Assembly: GCA_002284615.2 (NCBI GenBank)
Contig: MU069503.1
Span: forward strand, 430,642-442,971
Direction of reading: 5' to 3'
Source: Dunaliella salina
Taxonomy: Eukaryota; Chlorophyta; Chlorophyceae; Chlamydomonadales; Dunaliellaceae
Length of the DNA stretch: 12,330 nt
Every line of letters starts with the position of its first letter. Positions within the stretch are counted from its first letter, which is position 1. This document shows, in pieces, positions 1-7,427 of the stretch. Under the pieces are notes generated by a model. It was not told the origin of the DNA, searched no databases, and saw only the letters and a program-made list of their open reading frames with translations. The translations under genes were made by a program, and so were the position numbers.

Positions 1-32
<32 letters not shown>
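1..32. repeat. (AC)16 microsatellite
   Basis: Sixteen perfect AC dinucleotides at the left edge; the true length is unknown because the window starts inside it. It lies downstream of the last visible exon of the minus-strand receiver gene, probably in an intron of that gene. Confidence 0.97.
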
Positions 33-34
<2 letters not shown>

Positions 35-108
35 GCAATGAAGAATGGCAGAGTCAGCACACACTGCTGACACACCCTTCCGGGTGCACATACCGGAACA
101 ACAACAAC

Positions 109-132
109 CGCATCGGATTGCGTATCGGATTC
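109..132. repeat. 12-bp tandem duplication
   Basis: Two adjacent 12-mers, CGCATCGGATTG and CGTATCGGATTC, differ at two positions. They lie in the presumed second intron of the receiver gene. No function is suggested. Confidence 0.8.
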
Positions 133-281
133 ACACCCTAATCCCATCCTTCTCTTCCTAGCTTCTCTTCCTTCCCAATTCAACCGCTGGCTTCAACATT
201 TTGAAGCAGTCGGTACCACGAAGAAAACTCTTGGTAGCACGAAGACAACTCCTGCCCCGGGACTATGCCTCACTACCCTCA

Positions 282-287
282 ACTCAC
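282..287 (-). other. splice donor of the second intron
   Basis: GTGGTCG|GTGAGT directly follows the EVPVV strand, where receiver similarity stops. The intron would be phase 1. No acceptor or following exon is evident in positions 1-281, so the next exon lies outside the window. Confidence 0.6.
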
Positions 288-690
288 CGACCACGGGCAC
301 CTCCTGCAGCAGACCTCGCCTATTCATGTAGTCCAGAAGCTTGCGCGCGTCGGAGGCGGGTCCGTGGTCCTTCACAACCAAGTCCGGGAGACCTGCTTGC
401 ATTCTGGCCAGTGCCTCCTTCGTCGTATTCGCACTTTCGACCTGTACAATTTTTTGCAGCGGGACAGGGGCGTCGCACTGTGTCTCCTGAAGGGCTCATT
501 TGTGTGTATGCGTCTCCGCTGTCTCCCGGGACCCCATCTCAGGCAAGCTGGTGTGAAATGCTGCAGCATCAGCTGTTGCAGGTTGCAACACTCTTACTTG
601 GTAACCACATTCCCGCAGCAGAAGGCAGCATGTCTCTCTGGACCGAAGGGTGCAGTCTACCACTAGAATACTCAACGAGTCGGGTCTCAT
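288..690 (-). CDS. receiver / pseudo-response-regulator-like domain, two exons, partial gene
   Basis: A split minus-strand gene. Exon 1 runs 690 to 598 (31 codons from an ATG), exon 2 runs 441 to 288 (51 codons plus one base), and the gene continues off the left edge. The joined protein looks like the first two-thirds of a response-regulator receiver domain. It has a beta-1 strand SILVVD ending in Asp12, an alpha-1 helix ending ECGYQ, and PDLVVKDHGP with Asp56 where the phosphorylated Asp sits. The Asp12-to-Asp56 spacing of 44 equals CheY Asp13-Asp57. The next strand, EVPVV, matches beta-4. Beta-1 has D-C-T rather than a DD pair, so metal binding may be weakened, as in plant pseudo-response regulators. 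Relatives act in clock or two-component signalling; the role here is inferred. The frame is open upstream to 858, so the ATG at 690 could instead be internal to a longer first exon or follow an upstream acceptor. Confidence 0.7.
442..597 (-). other. GT-AG spliceosomal intron in the receiver gene
   Basis: The donor is CAA|GTAAGAGT (597 downwards) and the acceptor is TTGTACAG|GTCGAA (ending at 442). Intron length is 156 bp, phase 0. Both flanking frames run into stops or lose receiver similarity if not spliced. Joining them gives the continuous receiver pattern ...ECGYQ|VESAN..., which is the main support for the intron. Confidence 0.75.
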
Positions 691-1402
691 ACTGACACGG
701 GTAGGCCAGCCATGAGGCGTAACCTTGAAGAAAAGTTTCGTTGAAATTGCTTGGCTTGCCGAAGAGATGGAGTTGTTCAATTTCGAGGCTTGCCGTTCTT
801 GTCTGTACAGCGTATCTATTCGATTTTTAATTTCAATTTTATTGAGATGTTCATGATTTTACGGCGTGAACTGGCCGTTCAATCATTGACTTGCTAGTAA
901 TCACGGGGTCCAAACTTCGCCATTTTTTTGGGTTCCTGTCACAGGAAACTTTTCTGAGCCACCCTGGCCGCCCCTTCCCCAATCTTTTTGTTCCGCATAA
1001 TTGTCTACGCTACAGCAACGGGATTGGTTACGCTACAGCGACGGGAGTATCCCCCTTTCCACAGACAATGTCTGAATGTAACAATGAATTTGAAATTGTA
1101 ACGATATAAATAATGAGACAAGCGGGGTGCTCTCAGGCGTCATCCGGACGCGTCAGTTTTTCAGTGGCTCAGTCGCTCAGTTATCTGTTACAGAAATTTG
1201 AAGATTTCACTTAAATCATTTTAGCTTGAGTATTCTTGCACTCTGTCCCTCCCTTGCGCAGGGTCACCCCCTTTTACAATTGGAATGGGTATTTAGGCTT
1301 GTTGTGTTGGTCAAACCGTGCAGTATCTCTAAGTTGGTAACTCAATAGGGCCCCTGACCTGATGGAGGCCTGTCAGAGACTCTCCGTGAAAAGAAAAGAA
1401 AA
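691..1402. other. upstream region of the receiver gene, no gene recognised
   Basis: About 0.7 kb between the receiver gene and the first family A fragment. The receiver frame stays open up to 858, then meets a stop, so a 5' UTR or further exon may lie here. An AT-rich TATA-like stretch occurs near 1098-1108. TCAGT recurs four times between 1156 and 1184. Short open frames on either strand show no recognisable domain. Confidence 0.5.
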
Positions 1403-1885
1403 CAGCACATTGGTGATCCAGTCCTTGTTGTTTGAATTGCTTCAGGGTTTGCTCAGTATAAACGCTTTCACTAACACCCAGGAGTATAGGGTGAATTGTT
1501 TTAGCTTTAGCGCTTATAATTTTACAAGGGTCTGCATGCTGCTGCTTAGCCGCGTTCAACTGATGCTCTGGCCTTGTGTCTTCACAGAACTTAATTCCTA
1601 TTAGGTGCACATGGTGATCGTTTGCATGAAGTTTATAGGGTTGCCTTATGCATCTAAATTGTATGGTCCTCCGTGTGGATGTGCACAAAGCGTGATGCGA
1701 ATGGATAGGAGAAACACTGTCAAAAGTAGGCTTGGCATTATAAGGGGTGATTAAAGTAGCATCCAGCCGACTTGAGTTGAGCCCTCTCCTCTTTTGAAGG
1801 TAACGAGGGAAGAAGTAAGTGGGTGTAGTTCTATTTGAGGCATGTGTGTAGGGAGTTGGAGGTTGTGTTGTGCAACTCTGAGATA
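1403..1885 (-). pseudogene. family A retroelement fragment, PD-(D/E)XK nuclease domain (copy A1)
   Basis: Minus-strand remnant of the C-terminal nuclease domain found complete in the copy at 4753-7427. In order it shows HNLQLPTHMP (in a shifted frame), FPRYLQKRR, SRLDATLITPYNAKP (motif Asp kept), HLIGIKFCEDTRP, then the helix with AAKQQHAD and IHPILLGV. The catalytic E-x-K motif reads G-I-K: codon 1598-1596 is GGA, so the Glu is lost. Similarity stops abruptly after GLDHQ near 1403, and no 3' UTR hairpin follows. The frame is otherwise open for about 186 codons. A dead copy is inferred from the lost Glu and truncation at both ends. Confidence 0.75.
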
Positions 1886-2123
1886 ACAAAGGACACTGAA
1901 CAAAGCGGATCCGGTGGGTTGTTGGTCATCCGTATGCCTCACCCACTTGCCTGTAAAGCAGCCACCAGGGCTAGTTTACAGGCACCCCTATCTCTCCATT
2001 CTTTGGACTGCCGCCAAACTAAAACGACTGGGGAACAGGCTTGGTCAGCATTGACAGGAAGCGACACTTTCAGGCTGTCAAAATCAATTCATCTCCAACA
2101 TGAAAACTGAATATCGTGCTTCC
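1886..2123. other. spacer between family A fragments
   Basis: Apart from the hairpin at 1949-1983 nothing is recognised. The last part (about 2015-2123) may be a decayed 3' end of a family A reading frame, since it runs directly into the recognisable end AACCCTCCAGATCCACAT, but its own similarity is too weak to assert. Confidence 0.4.
1949..1983. repeat. perfect 9-bp inverted repeat with inner 4-bp stem
   Basis: GCCTGTAAA (1949-1957) and TTTACAGGC (1975-1983) are exact reverse complements. Inside them, AGCC (1960-1963) pairs with GGCT (1969-1972) across a 5-nt loop, with a 2x2 internal loop between the stems. Function unknown. It lies between copies A1 and A2. Confidence 0.85.
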
Positions 2124-2283
2124 AGTAACCCTCCAGATCCACATTAGCATTCTCTTTTTCATACCTTGTGGTGGACGGGGCACACGGCTCTTTTTTGAGC
2201 CAATGTGTCTCCTTTTCCTTCATTGATGTAGGGAGAGGTTTCTCTGCCTACGTAGTTTTTCTTTTTCTTTTCTTTTCTTTCTT
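2124..2283 (+). mobile_element. family A 3' end: stop region, 3' UTR, terminal hairpin and T/C tail (copy A2)
   Basis: Begins with the end of the family A frame (codons for NPPDPH then TAG). Then come a first hairpin CACAC-GGCTC-TTTTTT-GAGCC-AATGTG (about 2180-2207) and TTGATG. The terminal hairpin spans 2228-2251: a 10-bp stem with one G-G mismatch and GTTT loop. A GTAGTT box and a pyrimidine tail of T/C runs to 2283 follow. The same order is seen at 7297-7427. It marks a 3' end of a family A insertion whose coding part is missing or unrecognisable. Confidence 0.75.
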
Positions 2284-2309
2284 ATCATACAATTGCTGGG
2301 CAGAATGAT

Positions 2310-3006
2310 TACAAAGCAGCTTGCACAACACAAACTCCAAGTCCCTGCACATGCCTCTCACTATTCCTTTTTACCTCTTCTTTTCTCGTAATCTTTCTAT
2401 GAGCAAGATCCACCGACCAGATGCTATCTTGACGAACCCTCACAATGCCCAACCCACTTCTAGCAATGTTACTCCTTCCTGCTCACATCATGCTTTACGC
2501 AGCAGGCACAGCACCACACAGAGGACTAGCACAGCTAACCACGTGAGACGACCTCATCAATTACATGCAAAACAACCCCACGCGCCTTTAATTGATTTCA
2601 AGTACTATGAAGACACAAGGCCTCAACATCGGTTGGACGCAGCACAGCAATAACATGCAGAAATTTGCAAACGCATTAGTGCTAAAGCTGTTACTCTTCA
2701 CCCCTGTTCTTTTGGACATTGGTGGATCGTGTTTCATTGAGCACCCTTAACCAATTCAAAAAACCTAGGTCTGGACCACCAGCGTGCCACGAAGCTTGCT
2801 CAACAGCTTCATGCCCATTTAGTTCTGTATGCCCACAAACTTTTAACCACTAGACATGGTATCGAACACAAGAGTGCTTCCCACAGCCAGGTTCTAGAGC
2901 CAGGTACTTCTCGTAATCCTCCAGATCCACATAAGCTTTCCCTTTTTGTGGTTCCCTTGTGGTTCAGGGCGCTCACAGCTTTTCAGAGCTGTTGTGCCTC
3001 GTTTAG
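2310..3006 (+). pseudogene. family A retroelement fragment, nuclease domain and partial 3' UTR (copy A3)
   Basis: Plus-strand remnant. It has LAQHKLQVPAHA in the lead-in, HRPDAILTNPHNAQP with the motif Asp, and PLIDFKYYEDTRPQHRL, where the E-x-K Glu has become Asp (GAT 2594-2596). A stop follows at 2651-2653. After further frameshifts come GLDHQRATKLAQQLHAH and LYAHKLLTTRHGIE, then NPPDPH near 2930 where intact relatives terminate. The 3' UTR hairpin analogue ACAGCT-tttcag-AGCTGT (about 2974-2993) is present, but the terminal hairpin is absent, so similarity ends near 3006. In-frame stops and frameshifts make it non-functional. Confidence 0.75.
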
Positions 3007-3387
3007 AGTGTTGTCTAGTAACTGAACGTCGTAAGGCAGGGCCTCGCCCGCCTGCTTGCTGCTTCAGGCTGTGGGGTAGCCGACACCCCTCCAGTTCCCT
3101 TTGGGGGGTGGGGGTGGGGGCTGAGGCCACACAGTGAAGTCATCACAATAGTCGACTGGATGTGATAGCGGTGAGGTGCTCACACAAGTTGAAGTTGTAG
3201 TTTGGGACTGGAGCTGGGGGGTAGGTTGTGAGGGTGGTCACTCTGAGAGCAGAGCAAACGATGAACAAGCTCATTGCTTGGAGAGCTCAAGTCGTCTGTG
3301 GTTGCCTGTGTTTCTGCTTGTTTCCTGGGCGGAAGAGTGTAACTGTGAACCTGTCGTGTCAGGGGGCGGCACACCCTTTGCCTTGGT
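3007..3387. other. spacer with G-rich run, no gene recognised
   Basis: About 380 bp separating copy A3 from the minisatellite. It contains the G-runs 3103-3108, 3110-3114 and 3116-3120, with another GGGG at 3073-3076. Open frames here have G/C-biased composition and no recognisable motif. Confidence 0.5.
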
Positions 3388-4075
3388 GCTTTGAGTACTG
3401 CACTGCTTAGGAATTGTGCGTTGCTTTGAGTACTGCGCTGTTCAGGAACAACTCTGCTAATAAATAAATACTTTGCTAAGGAACTGCATGTTGCTTTGAG
3501 TGCCGTGCTGCTCAGGAACACTCAGGTAAGGAACAACGTCGGAATGTTGTGTTTCATTACATCGTTACTAGCTGGGTTGCTAGTTACGGACAGTAACCAC
3601 GGGTTTCCTTGTAACCCCGATGGTTAGTGCACGGTTGCGGTCTATGTTACTAGCTGAGAAACCAGCTAGTAACGGTCCTGTAATGAAATACAATATTCCG
3701 ACGAATCTGCAAAGGCACTGCATGGTGCTTTGAGTGCTGCGCTGCTTAAAAAGCACTCTGCTAAGGAACAATCTGCTAAGGAACTGCGTGGTGTTTTGGG
3801 TACTGCGCTGCTAAGGAACTGTGGGGTGCTTCGAGTACTGCGCTGCTGAGGAACACTCCGCTGAGGAACAATCTGCTAAGGAAGGTGCTTTGGGGATACT
3901 CAAACAGTACGTACTGTGTTGCTAAGGTACAGATGTTGAGGAAAGCTCCGCTAAGGAAGTGTGTGATGCTTTGAGTGCTGCGCTGCAAAGGAACTGTGGT
4001 GCTTTGAGTACAGCGCTAAAAGATAATGTTAAGGAGCAGCGTGGTGCTTTGAGTACTGCGCTGCTAAGGTATTCG
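3388..4075 (+). repeat. degenerate minisatellite, core GCTTTGAGTACTGCGCTGCTAAGGAAC
   Basis: Ten recognisable cores start near 3388, 3423, 3493, 3727, 3793, 3828, 3887, 3968, 4001 and 4046, read on the plus strand. Spacing is mostly 32-45 bp, with extra CTCTGCTAAGGAACAA-type sub-units that lengthen some periods. The array is split by a MITE-like insertion (3537-3703). Translated frames on the minus strand give a pseudo-repetitive peptide, which reflects the DNA repeat rather than a gene. Confidence 0.85.
3537..3703. mobile_element. 167-bp MITE-like element with about 40-bp terminal inverted repeats
   Basis: The left end starts CGTCGGAATGTTGTGTTTCA and the right end, reverse-complemented, starts CGTCGGAATATTGTATTTCA. 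Both continue through CATTACA and CGTTACTAGCTGG, with two substitutions and a 3-base indel (left arm 3537-3575, right arm about 3662-3703). The flanks are ...GGAACAA and AATCTGC.... The surrounding minisatellite has uninterrupted GGAACAATCTGC at 3765-3776 and 3864-3875, giving an apparent 2-bp AA target duplication. No coding capacity is present. This is a non-autonomous DNA-transposon-like element; its superfamily cannot be named from a 2-bp duplication and these ends alone. Confidence 0.8.
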
Positions 4076-4089
4076 GAGTAACTAATGCG

Positions 4090-4225
4090 CTGTCCTTGAA
4101 CACTGTCCATTTTGCCTGCAAATGCATAGTTCTTTGGAGCGATTGGTTACCACGAGTGAAACCTATGTTGCCGACGAACACCCTATACTTTATTTATGAA
4201 CACTGTCTATTTCTGCCTGTGAATA
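4090..4225 (+). repeat. imperfect direct repeat around GAACACTGTCYATTT
   Basis: CTTGAACACTGTCCATTTTGCCTG near 4095 recurs as TATGAACACTGTCTATTTCTGCCTG about 100 bp later (near 4196). This suggests a diverged ~100-bp tandem duplication; only the core is clearly similar. No gene is seen here. Confidence 0.45.
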
Positions 4226-4319
4226 TTCAGCTTATTTTTGCCCAGCTTTTTCTTGCAGACCCCTTTACGCTCGCCGAGCAGCCAACTTGTGGCTAAAGGC
4301 TTAAATCCCACTGTAACCC

Positions 4320-4378
4320 CCTCTTTCTTGATTGATGTAGGGCGAATTCCTCTGCCGGTGTAGTTGTTCTTTTCTTTC
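4320..4378 (+). mobile_element. isolated family A-like 3' terminus (copy A4)
   Basis: TTGATGTAGGGCGAATTCCTCTGCCGGTGTAG followed by GTT and a T/C tail matches the terminal hairpin block of copies A2 and A5. The stem is degraded (several mismatches) but keeps the central G-G mismatch position. Upstream 4260-4319 does not match the family A coding end; a small hairpin AGCCA-acttg-TGGCT near 4281-4295 may stand in for the first 3' UTR hairpin. Probably a diverged subfamily or a heavily truncated insertion. Confidence 0.6.
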
Positions 4379-4752
4379 TAAATATGATTAGGTTTTCTTT
4401 CCTACATTTCTTAACGAGTGAGTGACAAGCCGCTGCTGCTGCCTTGCTTCATGATTGCATGTTAAATGGGTCATGAATTGTTTTGGTGTGTCTTCCTTGC
4501 AATACGAGACTTCAAGTGCTTTTATGTCACCAAAGTATGCTAGCGCCACAGTCCAAGCTCCTGGCCCCTTGGTGGCTCCTTAGTCTGCAGCTAGAAGTAC
4601 TGTCCTTTCAGCCTGATTGATTCTTAGCTGCTCTCAAGACAAACGGGGTCACAGTAAAAGCGCGTATGTACTGTTTTGAATGCTTAATTAATAGTAGCAT
4701 GCATTACAATATAGTGGCATGCATTTATGGCACAGATGGAAACTGAAAAGGA
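4379..4752. other. spacer upstream of the long family A copy
   Basis: No gene recognised. It contains a two-unit 20-bp tandem repeat, ATAGTAGCATGCATTACAAT then ATAGTGGCATGCATTTATGG, near 4691-4730. The 5' end of the long family A copy should lie here, but no boundary or target-site duplication can be placed. Confidence 0.5.
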
Positions 4753-5562
4753 ATGCTAACCCCAGAGCGCATTAATATCCTCCATACTGCATTCAACAGA
4801 GCCAGAGACAATGGGATCCACAACACAATTCAACCCCCATCGCAAAGCTTTGCCTCTGAGATCATGGGTCTTTTCTCACGCTCAACCCTCAACAACAAAA
4901 TGCAACAAAGTAAGAAGATCAAGGACTCATACATGTGCATCCTACCAAATCATATCCATACTGCCATGCAAAAATGGGCTCTCGTTACCCAGGAAAAATG
5001 GCTTCTCCCTTAGACTACAACCCCTAGGGGGCAGGCCTGCTACCTCAACTACTTGAGTGAATACCCTCAAGATAGGGTATTTGGAGCAATCCATAACAGC
5101 CTCTCTTCCAAATTCTCAGGATTTTCAATATGCCATCCAATTTACAATGACCATGTGATGTACCTTACTCTCAAACATGCCATTTTTTCTGCCGTGCAGC
5201 AAAGCCATGCCGCAGCAACTTTCATGCTCTTACCAAGCTGGGGAGGCCCTATGAGCACAAATCCGTACTCTAAACTCCTGAATGCCTACCCTCACTTCTG
5301 TCGCACATTGGGAACCATACCCTCTACGAGACTCAACTATGCCAAACCCCCCTTCTGGCTAAGCCAAGAAATTGACCTTCCATGCGACTCCTGGAGCCTA
5401 CAGATAATTGCTGTTTGGGACACCGCTGCAAGAGTCCGCCTCAATGAAAACAATTTAAATTGGCTCACAGGCCTGAAACAAGACATCCGTGAAGCAAGAT
5501 GGCTGGCAAGAAACATTAGCATTAACCAAGTCCTTAATCCAAGACACCCAGAAGTTGAATAA
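4753..5562 (+). pseudogene. PCIF1-like methyltransferase-like region of family A (copy A5, N-terminal part)
   Basis: Opens with ATG at 4753; an in-frame stop lies at 4744. It first encodes a helical lead-in (FASEIMGLFSRS, then a helix ending QKWALVTQEK). Next comes MASPLDYNP, read in another frame (4998-5024), YLNYLSEYPQDRVFGA, GFSICHPIYND, and ATFMLLPSW. This order parallels PCIF1/CAPAM-type adenine N6-methyltransferases: FASPLN, a YFGS-like motif, NPPF, then a beta strand ending P-x-W. The catalytic-motif counterpart reads CHPIY (5131-5145), so activity is doubtful. A -1/+1 frameshift pair brackets 4998-5024. An extra base at 5560 puts the frame out of phase with the RNase H part. The family assignment is from motif order only. 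An RNA- or nucleotide-binding relic is the main alternative. Confidence 0.5.
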
Positions 5563-6961
5563 ATTTAAAAAACTACCTTTTGCCCACCAACAAACCTCTC
5601 ACAGTACCATACAAAGCCAACTAACTCTTTCACCACTCACATCATCCAGCCCTTACCTGGTACGTAAAGTTGAAAACTGGAGAGAATGGGCATACACGGA
5701 CGGCAGCTGCCATGTACACAATGGTAAACAAGTGATTGGTGCAGGGGTCTACCACCCTGCCAGCGACAGCACCAACCATGTCCAACCGAATGGAGCAGGA
5801 ATCACTCACACCATCACTAGAGCCGAACTGGCAGCAATAGCAGCAGCCATTCTCCTAGGATGTCGTTACATTGCCACTGACAGCCTCTGCTCTCTAGGAC
5901 AGATCAGAAAGCAGATGCTCTACCCAGAACTTCAGCACCAGCACGTCCAGGGCCACATCCTCAAGATAATCATACAACTCATACGCAACTCACCTACCCC
6001 TATCCATTTCTTCAAGCTTAAATCTCATGCTGGAATTGTTGGCATTGAATGCGCAGATGCAATTGCTATACATCAGGCCATCAAGAATAATGGCACGTAC
6101 ATAACCTTCCCATGCGCAAACCTTGAAGGCAATCCTTTTTATGACACCACCTGGCTTGCCTTTGAGGAAACTTCCTACACTCATGCAAATGCGTCTAGAC
6201 GTCTGAACCCACCTGCCGAAAAGCTTAACCACTTCTCCAACCTCCATGATGCTTTACGGAAACACATGCACTCAAAACACAGACTTGGAAAGGCCAACAC
6301 CAACATAGGGTACTACACTTTCTACCAAAGTTTACTCCCCAACATCCACAAAAATATCAGCAATGCCTTCTGGACCATGTCAACACTCTCTATCAAAATG
6401 AGGCAAAACATTTTTGAATATTGCACAGGTACCCTATTCAATCAAAAGCACGCGGTACGCTTCATAATTTCCACCAGCCTCCAATGCCCCCTCTGTGGGG
6501 AACTTGACAGTGCCCTTCACATCTTATCAGGATGCAACCCAACCATGTCTGGTATGATAACTGAGCGACATAAGAATGCCAGCAGAATCCTCCTAAAAGC
6601 CATCAGCTGCAGCAAAAGCCCTCTTAGGGCAGGTATTGCCTCCATGGACATTGGCAGAGCAGACCGCCTTGCCTTGCAAGACCTACAGATCCCAAAACAT
6701 GCCACTAATAGGGCCCTTCCCAAATATATTTTCCCGCGCTGCTTCCCTGAGAAGAATAGGCTTACTTCCAGACGGCCTGATGCTCTATTAGTTGTTCCTT
6801 TGAAAAGGGCGCCAAGATCAAATCCTCGTTATGAATTGAGAAGTACAGGGGGGCGCCAAGGGAACAGGGGGACTCAGCGCCAGCCACAGCCACTCCACCA
6901 ACACTCAAGGCTCGTGACCCCAGTCAGCTCCACCCAGATCAGCAACACATCCAGCTTATAG
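5561..6961 (+). pseudogene. RNase H plus CCHC zinc knuckle region of family A (copy A5, middle part)
   Basis: Open frame read in frame 2, following FKKLPFAHQQ. RNase H type I signature residues are all present. They are Asp in YTDGSC (5699-5701), Glu in RAELAAI (5825-5827), Asp in ATDSL (5879-5881), His in KSHAG (6026-6028) and Asp in ECADAIA (6056-6058). RNase H cleaves the RNA strand of an RNA-DNA hybrid and occurs in many plant-type non-LTR elements. After a linker with FSNLHDALRKHMHSKHRLG comes a zinc knuckle C-x2-C-x7-H-x4-C (6485-6535), then ITERHKNASR. A CCHC followed by an ERH motif and then RPD is the layout of restriction-like-endonuclease LINEs such as R2. The motif RRPDA (Asp 6779-6781) starts the nuclease domain. 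The frame then slips between about 6840 and 6890, a G-rich stretch. Confidence 0.82.
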
Positions 6962-7308
6962 AATTCAAATACTGTGAGGACGCCCGGCCCAACAGCCAGC
7001 TTGAGGCCTCCAAGCAGCAGCACCGCGGCCTTTGCTGTCACCTTTCTAGGGCTTCAGCTCAAGTCACCCTCCATACTGTCCTGCTAGGTTTGGGAAGAGT
7101 CATCTACACCCCGCACACATTGGAGCCTCTTAAGGAGCTTGGTTTTGACACTTCCAAGGCCACCAATCTTGTCCGGAAGCTTCATGCTCATTCTGTTCTG
7201 TATGCTTACAAACTTGCTAGCACCAGACGCGCTCTTGAGAAAACCTATTTCAACACTCAACAAGGTCAGGCACGGGATACTGCTAGTAACCCACCTGATC
7301 CACACTGA
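6835..7308 (+). pseudogene. PD-(D/E)XK nuclease C-terminus of family A (copy A5, C-terminal part)
   Basis: Frame 1 is open from 6835, just after a stop, and ends with TGA at 7306-7308. Key residues are E-x-K in QLIEFKYCED (Glu 6961-6963, Lys 6967-6969). Next comes a Gln/Lys-rich helix SQLEASKQQH and a strand VTLHTVLLGLG. The tail carries TLEPLKELG, LVRKLHAHSVLYAYKL and the terminal NPPDPH. With the Asp of RRPDA at 6779 the set D...E-x-K matches a restriction-like endonuclease, the type that nicks target DNA in R2-like LINEs and is also found in Dualen/RandI elements of green algae. One frameshift separates it from the RNase H frame, so this copy cannot make the full protein without recoding. 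Catalytic residues are otherwise intact, suggesting a fairly young copy. Confidence 0.75.
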
Positions 7309-7427
7309 ATTCTTTCTTCTGCTTTCTCTTGATGAAGAGGATACACGGTGCCTTGGCCCTAGGTATCCCCTTTCCCTTAATTGATGTGGGGAGTGTTTTC
7401 ACTGCCTGCGTAGTTTTTTTCTTTTCT
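7309..7427 (+). mobile_element. 3' UTR and terminal hairpin of family A copy A5
   Basis: Directly follows the stop. A possible first stem is GGATAC (7340-7345) with GTATCC (7363-7368). TTGATG then precedes the terminal hairpin. Arm 7386-7395 pairs with arm 7400-7409 across a TTTT loop: ten positions with a central G-G mismatch and two G-T pairs. GTAG and a T-rich tail (TTTTTTTCTTTTC) end the element near 7427. No poly(A) signal is evident. Confidence 0.75.

Noticed and set aside
201..695. Two overlapping plus-strand open frames of 133-164 codons
   Set aside because: They lie antisense to the receiver exons and show no domain. The minus-strand reading has motif-level support and splice sites.
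3073..3120. G-quadruplex candidate
   Set aside because: Only three adjacent long G-runs; the fourth is about 27 bases away, so a stable four-tract structure is doubtful.
2946..3137. Plus-strand open frame of 63 codons
   Set aside because: It starts in the family A 3' UTR and continues into G-rich sequence with biased composition; no motif.
3388..4075. CRISPR-like array
   Set aside because: Units are degenerate, spacing is irregular and there are no distinct spacers; the host is eukaryotic.
3922..4110. Minus-strand open frames with repeated LSSAVLKAP peptides
   Set aside because: The repetition is the minisatellite translated, not a repeat protein; frames break at every unit-length change.
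4753..7427. LTR retrotransposon interpretation of the RNase H element
   Set aside because: No LTRs, protease, integrase or primer-binding site are seen. The CCHC-nuclease order and hairpin plus T/C tail fit a non-LTR element.
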